Source: Microvirga sp. (lineage in GTDB: Bacteria; Pseudomonadota; Alphaproteobacteria; Rhizobiales; Beijerinckiaceae). Taken from it: DNA of 48,138 nt. Each line of letters starts with the position of its first letter. Position 1 is the first letter of the stretch. Shown in pieces: positions 40,315 to 46,599 of the stretch. The stretch covers positions 1 through 48,138 of the forward strand of contig JAKOMT010000010.1 in the NCBI GenBank assembly GCA_022241475.1. The letters are read 5' to 3'. A model generated the notes under the pieces. The model did no database searches, was not told the origin of the DNA, and saw nothing but the letters and a program-made list of their open reading frames with translations. A program made the translations under genes and the position numbers.

Positions 40315-40342
40315 GGGGCGCGCGCCGGTCGGCGCGCGCCCC
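40315..40342 (-). other. Strong intercistronic hairpin between TAXI and TRAP permease genes
   Basis: GGGGCGCGCGCC and GGCGCGCGCCCC form a perfect 12-bp GC-only stem with a GGTC loop in the 87-base gap. There is no T tract. Such a structure can protect the upstream binding-protein message from 3' decay and give more binding protein than permease; that role is inferred. Confidence 0.6.
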
Positions 40343-40380
40343 TGATATCGAACACTCGCAGCAAGGCTCTCCCGAGCCGC

Positions 40381-41388
40381 TTACTGGATCAGGCCCGCTT
40401 CCTTGTAGAAGCGCTCGGCGCCCGGATGCAGCGGGATGCCGACGCCCTCGAGGGCGGTTTCGGTGCGGATCGACTTACCCTTGGCGTGGCCCGAATCGAG
40501 CAGGCGACGCGTGTTGTCGTTCCACATGGCCTTGGTGACCTCGTAGATGACCTCCTCCGGCTGGTCGCTCGTCGTGATCCACTGCGCGCCGACGGCGAGC
40601 GTGGCGACGTCCGCGTCCTGGCCGTTATAGGTTCCGGCGGGAACGGTGTCGGTGGCGAAGAAGCCGTACTTCTCACGGATCGCCGCAGCGCCGTCGCCGT
40701 CGATCGGCACGAGCTTGATGTCGTGCTGGCTGGCGAGCTCCGCGATGGCGCCGGCCGGGAAGCCGCCCACGAAGAAGAACGCGTCCATCTGGCCGTCGCG
40801 CATACGGTCGGCGGCCTGGTCGGGCTTGAGGAACTCGGCGGTGACGTCGGACTCGCTCAGGCCGTAGCCCTCGAGAACGATGCGCGCGTCGACCAGCGTG
40901 CCGGAGCCCGGCTCGTCGAGCGAGACGCGCTTGCCGCGAAGGTCGGCGACCGTCTCGATGCCGGACGCGGCGCTCGCGACGAGGTGGAGGCTCTCGGGGT
41001 ACAGGTTGGCGATGGCGCGCAGCTTGTCGGCGGCGGGCCGGCCTTCCCAGATGCCCGTGGCCGTGTAGGCCCAGGTCGCGACGTCCGACTGGACGAAGCC
41101 GCTCTCGAGCGCGCCGCCCATGATGGCGTTGACGTTGCCGACGGAACCGTTCGAGGCGACGGCCGTCGCCACCATGCCGGGCACGCCGCACGAGCCGCCT
41201 TCGGCGCATTCGCGAGAACCGGGCGGGTTCGAGATGGCGTTGGCGAGCAGGCCGCCGATCGGATAGTAAGTTCCGGCCGTGCCGCCCGTGCCGATCCGGA
41301 AGAACTTCAGGTCCTGCGCGACCGCCGGCCCCGCGAAGACGGCTGCGGCGAAGGCCAAGCCAAACAGCGTTTTCGTGCGAAATGACAT
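40381..41388 (-). CDS. TAXI family TRAP transporter solute-binding protein
   Basis: A 335-residue periplasmic protein with signal peptide MSFRTKTLFGLAFAAAVFAG (cleavage near AVA, residue 24). IGTGGTAGTYYPIGGLLANAI is the TAXI signature. The ligand is unknown, with glutamate-like or C4-dicarboxylate acids known for relatives. The Cys pair ECAEGGSC is conserved in several homologues. ATG 41388 has AGGGGC upstream. It is first gene of the two-gene TRAP operon. Confidence 0.94.
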   Translation of the reverse strand: MSFRTKTLFGLAFAAAVFAGPAVAQDLKFFRIGTGGTAGTYYPIGGLLANAISNPPGSRECAEGGSCGVPGMVATAVASNGSVGNVNAIMGGALESGFVQSDVATWAYTATGIWEGRPAADKLRAIANLYPESLHLVASAASGIETVADLRGKRVSLDEPGSGTLVDARIVLEGYGLSESDVTAEFLKPDQAADRMRDGQMDAFFFVGGFPAGAIAELASQHDIKLVPIDGDGAAAIREKYGFFATDTVPAGTYNGQDADVATLAVGAQWITTSDQPEEVIYEVTKAMWNDNTRRLLDSGHAKGKSIRTETALEGVGIPLHPGAERFYKEAGLIQ

Positions 41389-41527
41389 TTGTGTGCCCCT
41401 TTTCTGGAGAATGGGGGCAATCTGGACCGGAATGCGCTGCCCGTAAAGCGCTGACCTGTGGAAATTTTCACGGCAGGCGCGCCGCATTCTTCTGCGATGC
41501 ACAAAACAACACGAACCCGCGCAGCGA

Positions 41528-42727
41528 TCATGCCGTCGCCGTGATCAGCCCTCGCGCCGCGAGCGCGGAGAACAGCGACGTCACATCCTCGGTAATGCGT
41601 TCGCGCGCAACGTCCGGGAAGGCGTCGCCGACCGCTCCCGCCGCCTCGTCGGGGCTGACGGGCTCGTCGAGCAACCGCCAGAGGCCCGCCCCGAGCGCGT
41701 TCAGGTGCAGGATCGATTGCTCGCGGGGGTCGCACAGGAACAGTCCGTCGCCGAGACGGCGCACGGCGACGTTCGCCGAGCGCAGATAGCGCGTGCTCCG
41801 GTCGATGGGTTCGGCCGGCCCCGCGCCTTCGCGCCCCCGCCACGGTTCGAACGGCTCGGCGGGCCCGTCGGGCCGGTGGATCGCGCCCGGGTGCGCGAAA
41901 GCCGCGAAGATGGTCGCGGCGGCCTCGTCGAGATCGGAATAGACGAGCCGCATGCAGGGCGCCCGCGCATGCATCGCGGCCATGCGGTCGACGATGAGCG
42001 CAGGATCGAGATCGCGCGCGAGGTTCTGGCTGACGAGCAGCCTCAGCGCGTCTTCCGGGCGCGCGGCGAGCAATTGCGCCGGTCCGTCCTCGCGCCGGTC
42101 GAGCAACAGGATCGCGCCAACCGGCGCGCGTTCGCCGCGCGGCGCGAGACCCGGAGGATCGAGATACAGGTAGCGCCCGTCCGAAGGACCGGAGCGCTCG
42201 GCGACGAGACGAGCCAGCGCCTCGCCGGCCCGCTCCGGGACGGGCAGGCGCAGGCGCGGAGCGATCCCGGGCGCGATCCCGCAGCCGTCTGCCGCGTCGA
42301 CCGGCAGCGCGTCGTCGCAGAAAAGCCTCGCGCCTTCCGCCGCCAGCCGCGCCGCGAGCGTGCTCTTGCCCGCGCGGCTCGGCCCGGTGAAGACGACGAG
42401 GCGCCCGCCGATCTCCACCGCGCCGCAATGCAGGCAGAGCAGGTCCGGGCGCGTCTCCAGCCAGCCCTGCAGGAGATCGACGCCGAGGGAACACACCGCT
42501 TCGACGTCGGTCAGCCCGGAGATCGGCTCTTCGAGCCATGGCGAGTCGATCCGGAAACCGTACTCGTCCCGCCCGACCGACGCGGAAGCGGGCGTCGCGG
42601 CCGCGTTTGCGTCCTCTTCCGACATCGGCCAGCCCCGCAGGATTGCGGCGAGCGTCGTCGCCACGGGCGCGGCGTCGCGCAGATCGAGCGCGACGCCGCC
42701 GATGCTGAGGCGCCGAGGCTGCGTCAT
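41528..42727 (-). CDS. HPr-kinase-like domain fused to PqqD-like domain
   Basis: A 399-residue protein with two recognisable parts. Residues about 95-280 resemble HPr serine kinase: LHCGAVEIGGRLVVFTG, Walker A GPSRAGKST (115-123) and CDDALPV (137-143). Residues about 318-399 resemble PqqD (NVAVRRLGDGLFL, ILHLNALGAGLWRLL), a domain that binds the leaders of ribosomal peptides. HprK-like kinases that phosphorylate peptides are known from lasso-peptide clusters (paeninodin). It starts at ATG 42727, sharing one base with the stop of the 75-residue peptide gene (TGATG), so the two are coupled. The proposed role is a leader-guided kinase for that peptide, which is inference. Confidence 0.85.
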   Translation of the reverse strand: MTQPRRLSIGGVALDLRDAAPVATTLAAILRGWPMSEEDANAAATPASASVGRDEYGFRIDSPWLEEPISGLTDVEAVCSLGVDLLQGWLETRPDLLCLHCGAVEIGGRLVVFTGPSRAGKSTLAARLAAEGARLFCDDALPVDAADGCGIAPGIAPRLRLPVPERAGEALARLVAERSGPSDGRYLYLDPPGLAPRGERAPVGAILLLDRREDGPAQLLAARPEDALRLLVSQNLARDLDPALIVDRMAAMHARAPCMRLVYSDLDEAAATIFAAFAHPGAIHRPDGPAEPFEPWRGREGAGPAEPIDRSTRYLRSANVAVRRLGDGLFLCDPREQSILHLNALGAGLWRLLDEPVSPDEAAGAVGDAFPDVARERITEDVTSLFSALAARGLITATA

Positions 42728-42954
42728 CAGCCGCGCCTGCCCGAGCGGCGGCGGCCGTCGCTGCGCGACGGTCGGCTGAAGCTCGCCCGGCTGAAGCTCG
42801 CGCGGCTGTAGCCGGAGGCGCGGGCCTCGCTCACGGACAACGCGACGGGGGCGAGATAGACGGCTCCGGCGGCCAGCCCGAGCTTGAGGAACATGGCGCG
42901 GCGGGTCAGCGTCTTCGTCTCGCCGTCGCGGCGGTCGGCGTTCGTGTCGGACAT
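42727..42954 (-). CDS. Small exported Ser/Arg-rich peptide, candidate precursor
   Basis: A 75-residue protein of no known family. Residues 1-46 look like a Tat-type leader (LTRRAMFLKLGLAAG, hydrophobic stretch, cleavage after EARA), leaving a 29-residue product with nine Ser and nine Arg, including a tandem ASFSR repeat and an RRR/GRRG end. The leader core and first mature residues (SEARASG-S-ASFS) match those of the neighbouring S8 protease. AAGGAGACG upstream of ATG 42954 is a strong ribosome binding site. It has its own ECF-type promoter inside the protease stop and is coupled to the kinase-PqqD gene. Too short for many gene finders. Confidence 0.75.
   Translation of the reverse strand: MSDTNADRRDGETKTLTRRAMFLKLGLAAGAVYLAPVALSVSEARASGYSRASFSRASFSRPSRSDGRRRSGRRG
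42773..42817 (-). repeat. Three tandem 15-bp units encoding SRASF-type repeats
   Basis: Three consecutive 15-base units (42773-42787, 42788-42802, 42803-42817) begin CGGCTGAAGCTCGC, CGGCTGAAGCTCGC and CGGCTGTAGCC. The first two are identical except for the last base. They encode the repeated Ser-Phe-Ser-Arg-Ala segments of the small peptide and could vary by slippage. Confidence 0.75.
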
Positions 42955-43003
42955 CGTCGTCTCCTTCTTGCGACGGGCCGCGATCGCGACCCTTCGAGAC
43001 AAG

Positions 43004-43029
43004 AACGGGGCGCAGGCGCGATTTATTCC
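43004..43029 (-). promoter_or_regulatory. ECF-type promoter of the small peptide gene
   Basis: On the minus strand GGAAT (43029-43025), 17 bases, then CGTT (43007-43004), 50 bases before ATG 42954. The first 13 bases, GGAATAAATCGCG, are identical to those of the promoter before the sigma gene. The -35 includes the TAA stop of the S8 protease gene. Confidence 0.7.
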
Positions 43030-44300
43030 GTGGCGGTCGAGAAAATCGTCGCGCCGCTTTGCGCGCCGCAGAAGCCGGAGGCGTCGATCAGCCCGTGTCC
43101 GAACACCGGATCGCGCCCCGGCTCGCCGAGATCGACGGCGTCCCGCGCGAGGCGTTCGATAATCTGATCGAGGCTCGCCTGCGGATCGGCGACGCGCGCC
43201 GCGCCGATCGCGGCCGTGACGAACGGCGTCGCGTACGACGTCCCCGAGCGCAGCCGGCCGCCCGAGATCGAAGCCGCCGTCCACAACCTCACGCCCGGCG
43301 CCGCGAAGGCGACGTGCTCGCCCGACGCCGCCTGCCGGAAGGCGCGGCTGCGGGCGTCGATCGCGGTCACGGCGACGACGGCCGGATCGGCGGCGGGATA
43401 GGCGGGCGGCGCGGCGGGTCCGTCATTGCCGGCTGCGGCGACGAGGGCGATTTCAGCCTCGCGCGCGGCCGCGAGCAGGCGCGACACGAGCGCGTTCGAC
43501 GGGCCGGAGAAGCTCATGTTGATCACGTCGACGCGGCGCGTGACGAGCAGGTCGAGCGCGCGCACGAGCGCGAAGGCGTCCGCCGCGTCGCCGCCCCGCG
43601 CGGCGTGGAAGGCGTCGATCGCGACGAGCCTCGCGTCCGGCAACAGGCCGGGAGTGCGCGTGTCGGGCGCTCCGACGAGCAGCGCCGCGACGGCCGTGCC
43701 GTGCATGCGGGCGGAGCCCGGCCGCTCGTCCGTGTCGAGCGCCACGACCTCGACGTCGCGATCGGCGAGCGCGGCGTGGTCGGGATTGAGGCCAGTATCG
43801 ATCATGCCGATGGTCGGGCGCGCAGGACAACCGCCGCTCGCGGCCCAACCGATCATGGCGAAGGCCGCGCAGCCCTCGGGACCGCAGGGAAACTCGTCGG
43901 GGCGATAGAGATGGTTGAGATCGATCTCGGCCTCGGGGACGATCGCCGCGACCCGCGCCCGCGCCTCCTCCAGGCTGCGGCCGGCGGGAGCGCGCAGACG
44001 CGCGGCGATCGCGCCTATGGCGGCGACGGGCGCGCGGCCGAGAACCTCGAAGCCATCCGCCGCGATGCGATCGAGCGCCGCGTCGTCGGGAGCGGAGACG
44101 ACGAATTCGGGCGGCGGCGCCGGAGGACGGGCGCGCGCGCGGCGCGGCGGGTAGCCGCTGAAACTCGCCGAGAACCCCGAGGCCCGCGCCTCGCTCAAAG
44201 GCAGAAGCAAGGGCGCCGCGTAAGCGACGCCGGCTCCGAGCCCGAGTCCGCGCAGGAGATTTCGCCGTGTCGGGCGCGCCCGGTTTTCGCCACTGGCCAT
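43023..44300 (-). CDS. S8 family (subtilisin-like) serine protease with Tat signal
   Basis: A 425-residue secreted protease. N-terminus: Tat motif TRRNLLRGLG and cleavage after EARA (residue 40), then SGFSASFSGYPP and a Pro/Arg-rich stretch; an I9-like propeptide at about 66-130; catalytic domain with Asp168 (IGMIDTGLN), His200 (MHGTAVA), oxyanion Asn292 (AAAGNDGPA) and Ser355 (SGTSYATP). Four Cys residues outside the catalytic positions may form disulfides. The leader and first mature residues resemble the adjacent 75-residue peptide. It is transcribed from an ECF-type promoter divergent from the sigma gene. A role in maturing the peptide is inferred from position. Confidence 0.9.
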   Translation of the reverse strand: MASGENRARPTRRNLLRGLGLGAGVAYAAPLLLPLSEARASGFSASFSGYPPRRARARPPAPPPEFVVSAPDDAALDRIAADGFEVLGRAPVAAIGAIAARLRAPAGRSLEEARARVAAIVPEAEIDLNHLYRPDEFPCGPEGCAAFAMIGWAASGGCPARPTIGMIDTGLNPDHAALADRDVEVVALDTDERPGSARMHGTAVAALLVGAPDTRTPGLLPDARLVAIDAFHAARGGDAADAFALVRALDLLVTRRVDVINMSFSGPSNALVSRLLAAAREAEIALVAAAGNDGPAAPPAYPAADPAVVAVTAIDARSRAFRQAASGEHVAFAAPGVRLWTAASISGGRLRSGTSYATPFVTAAIGAARVADPQASLDQIIERLARDAVDLGEPGRDPVFGHGLIDASGFCGAQSGATIFSTATE

Positions 44301-44339
44301 GTATCGCCCGCCTTTTCCGCGATCCGCCGAAGACGATAT

Positions 44340-44365
44340 AACGTGACGGAACCGTATTTCATTCC
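44340..44365 (-). promoter_or_regulatory. ECF-type promoter of the S8 protease gene
   Basis: On the minus strand GGAAT (44365-44361), a 17-base spacer, then CGTTAT starting at 44343, 40 bases before ATG 44300. Spacing and both elements equal those of the divergent sigma promoter. Confidence 0.75.
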
Positions 44366-44375
44366 GCGCGCTCGG

Positions 44376-44401
44376 GGAATAAATCGCGTTCCCGATCCGT
44401 T
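44376..44401 (+). promoter_or_regulatory. ECF-type promoter of the sigma factor gene (autoregulation)
   Basis: GGAAT (44376-44380), a 17-base spacer, CGTT (44398-44401) followed by AT, 42 bases before GTG 44443. It resembles known alphaproteobacterial ECF promoters of the GGAAC-N16/17-CGTT type. The general stress sigma EcfG could also recognise it. Confidence 0.75.
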
Positions 44402-44442
44402 ATGGACGCGAAGGATCGGAGCCGGAAGGCGAGAGGAGAGCC

Positions 44443-44958
44443 GTGACGCATCCGCTGGGCCATCGCATCGTCGCGCTGCTGCCGCGCCTGCGGGGCTTCG
44501 CGCGCGCGCTCACGGGCGACCCGGTCGAGGCCGACGACCTCGTGCAGGCGACCTGCGAGCGCGCTCTGCGCGGCGCCGACGGGTTCGAGCCGGGCACGCG
44601 GCTCGACAGCTGGCTCTACCGGATCATGCGCAATGCGCGCATCGACGACGTTCGACGCGCCCGGCCCGTCGCGCCGCTGGAGGAATCCGGCGTCGCCGAG
44701 ACGGTCGCGGGCGAGGACGGCCGCGAGATCGCCGAGACGCGGCTGTTCGCGGGCGAAGTCGGCGCCGTGATCGCGGCGTTGCCGCGCGAGCAACGCGAGG
44801 CGCTCGTGCTCGTCTGCGTCGAGGAGATGAGCTACCGGGAGGCGGCGGAGACGCTCGGCGTCCCGGTCGGAACCGTGATGAGCAGGCTGTCGCGCGCGCG
44901 GCGCGCGGTCGCGGACGCCATCGAGGCGACGCCGCGAACGGCGGAGAGACGGACATGA
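44443..44958 (+). CDS. ECF family RNA polymerase sigma factor
   Basis: A 171-residue sigma-70 factor with region 2 (LTGDPVEADDLVQATCERAL, then GTRLDSWLYRIMRN, about 25-67) and region 4 (LPREQREALVLVCVEEMSYR, EAAETLGVPVGTVMSRLSR, about 108-150); regions 1 and 3 are absent, as in ECF factors. GTG 44443 is chosen with GAGGAG upstream. The stop overlaps the next start (ATGA). It is probably held by the following anti-sigma factor and controls its own promoter plus the protease and peptide genes. Confidence 0.93.
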   Translation: MTHPLGHRIVALLPRLRGFARALTGDPVEADDLVQATCERALRGADGFEPGTRLDSWLYRIMRNARIDDVRRARPVAPLEESGVAETVAGEDGREIAETRLFAGEVGAVIAALPREQREALVLVCVEEMSYREAAETLGVPVGTVMSRLSRARRAVADAIEATPRTAERRT

Positions 44959-45686
44959 ACGCCGGCGAGGAGTACGACGACGAAATGCTGATGGCCTATG
45001 CCGACGGGGAGCTGCCCGAGGCCGAGCGCGCCGCGATCGCCCGCGCCGCTGCGGCGGATCCGACCGTCGCCGCGCGCATCGCCTCCTTCACCCGCTCGCG
45101 GGCGGCGGTGAAGGAGGCGTTCGCGGCGCTGCACGCGGAGCCCGCGCCCGCGCGGCTCACCGCCGCCGCGCTGGCCGGCGGCGAGCGCATCGTGAGCCTC
45201 GCCCCGCGCCGGCCGGCCCTTCGGGCGCGGTTCACGCTGCCGCTCGCCGCCGCGATCGCCATCGGCGCGGGCCTCGTCGGCTTTCTCGCCGGCCGTGTCA
45301 CTGAGCCGTCTGCTGGCGCGGGGCTCGAGGCCTATGACGGCGCCTTCGCGGCGCTGACGCAGACGCGCTCGGGCGTGACGCTTCCCGTCACGATCGACGG
45401 GCGCGACGCGCGGGCGACGGCCATCGTGAGCTTCGAAGCCGGCGGGAGCTATTGCCGCGTGGCGCTCTTCGCCTTTGACGAGGGTAGCGCCCAGCGCGGG
45501 GTCGGCTGCCGGGAGGAGAGCGGATGGCGGGCGACGCTCGTCGTCGCGGAGGGCGCGAGCGGCGCCTTCGGCCCGGCCTCGGCCGCCGGAATCGAGATCG
45601 TCGAGGCGACGCTCGACGCGCTGGAAGCCGGCGCCGCGCTCGACCCCGACGCCGAGGCGCGCGCCATCGCCGGCGGGTGGCGCTGA
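44955..45686 (+). CDS. Anti-sigma factor, single-pass membrane protein
   Basis: A 243-residue protein. The N-terminal 60 residues (LMAYADGELPEAERAAIARA) resemble the sigma-binding domain of anti-sigma factors but lack the HxxxCxxC zinc motif. A transmembrane segment lies near residues 93-112 (TLPLAAAIAIGAGLVGFLAG), and about 125 residues are periplasmic, with a Cys pair (SYCRVAL, GVGCREE) that could form a disulfide. It overlaps the sigma stop as ATGA. The periplasmic part may sense envelope events relevant to the exported protease and peptide. Confidence 0.88.
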   Translation: MNAGEEYDDEMLMAYADGELPEAERAAIARAAAADPTVAARIASFTRSRAAVKEAFAALHAEPAPARLTAAALAGGERIVSLAPRRPALRARFTLPLAAAIAIGAGLVGFLAGRVTEPSAGAGLEAYDGAFAALTQTRSGVTLPVTIDGRDARATAIVSFEAGGSYCRVALFAFDEGSAQRGVGCREESGWRATLVVAEGASGAFGPASAAGIEIVEATLDALEAGAALDPDAEARAIAGGWR

Positions 45687-45785
45687 GACGGGCCAATCCC
45701 GAAAAGCGGATTTCGCCATGCGCGCCGGGTTGGCGCGACGCGCCCGCCTCGTCTAGCGTCGCGCCTCGACAACGGGGAGCGCGCC

Positions 45786-46550
45786 ATGAATCACAGTCTC
45801 GACAATCACGGTCTCGATATCGGCCCGATCGACGACGAGATCCGCGATCTCCTCGCGCCCGGCGGCGTGCTGCGGGCGGGGATCAACCTGTCGAACTTCC
45901 TCCTCGTGACGAGCCGCGCGGCCGACGGGACTCCGCAAGGGGTGTCGCCCGACATGGCGCGAACGTTGGCGGACCTGCTCGGCGTCGACTTGACCTATGT
46001 TCCCTACCCCTCCCCCGGACCTCTCGCCGACGACGCGGGATCGGGAAACTGGGACGTCGGGCTGATCGGGGCCGAGCCGCAACGGGCGGAGTTCATCGCC
46101 TTCACGCCGGCCTATTCCGAGATCGAGGCGAGCTATCTCACGCCGCCGGGATCCACGCTCGCCAGCGTCGAGGAGGTCGACCGGCCGGGCGTGCGCATCG
46201 CCACGACCTCGCGCACGGCGTACGGCCTCTGGCTCGAGCGCAACATCCGCCACGCCACGCTGGTGATGGGCAAGACTTTCGACGAGGCGCTCGACGCCCT
46301 TCGCGAGGGGCGAGCCGACGCGCTTGGCGCGCTGCGCGCAGGATTGCTGAAGGATCGGGAGCGTTTTCCCGGCGCGACGATCATGCCCGGCCGCTTCATG
46401 GCGGTGCGACAGGCGATCGGGACGCCGCGAGCGCGCGAACGCGCCCTGCCCTTGCTCGAGCGCTTCGTCGCGCAGGCGGTGTCGACGGGGCTGGTCGCCC
46501 GGCTGATCGAGAAGCACGGCGCCGACGGGCTCGCGGTCGCCCGCGACTGA
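45786..46550 (+). CDS. SBP family 3-like protein without signal peptide
   Basis: A 254-residue protein resembling polar amino-acid-type periplasmic binding proteins (GVLRAGINLSNFLLV, PQGVSPDMARTLADLLGVDL, WDVGLIGAEPQRAEFIAFTP). No signal peptide or lipobox is present, so it is probably cytosolic or wrongly started, but no upstream in-frame signal is seen. The N-terminus has a duplicated pentapeptide NHSLD-NHGLD from a 15-base tandem repeat (45789-45818). GGGGAG lies before ATG 45786. Its ligand and role are unknown. Confidence 0.8.
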   Translation: MNHSLDNHGLDIGPIDDEIRDLLAPGGVLRAGINLSNFLLVTSRAADGTPQGVSPDMARTLADLLGVDLTYVPYPSPGPLADDAGSGNWDVGLIGAEPQRAEFIAFTPAYSEIEASYLTPPGSTLASVEEVDRPGVRIATTSRTAYGLWLERNIRHATLVMGKTFDEALDALREGRADALGALRAGLLKDRERFPGATIMPGRFMAVRQAIGTPRARERALPLLERFVAQAVSTGLVARLIEKHGADGLAVARD

Positions 46551-46561
46551 AGCGCCGAAGC

Positions 46562-46585
46562 GCCGGGCGGCGAGATCCGCCCGGC
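46562..46585. terminator. Bidirectional hairpin between convergent genes
   Basis: GCCGGGCGG and CCGCCCGGC form a perfect nine-base stem around CGAGAT, in the 49-base gap between the SBP-like gene and the convergent helicase gene. No T tract is visible on either strand; a short AGGC-GAAG-GCCT stem follows. Confidence 0.6.
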
Positions 46586-46599
46586 CAGGCGAAGGCCTG

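Noticed and set aside
38656..41385. Plus-strand frame of about 900 codons opposite the TRAP genes
   Set aside because: The minus-strand TAXI-TRAP genes explain the sequence; the antisense product shows only charged repeats.
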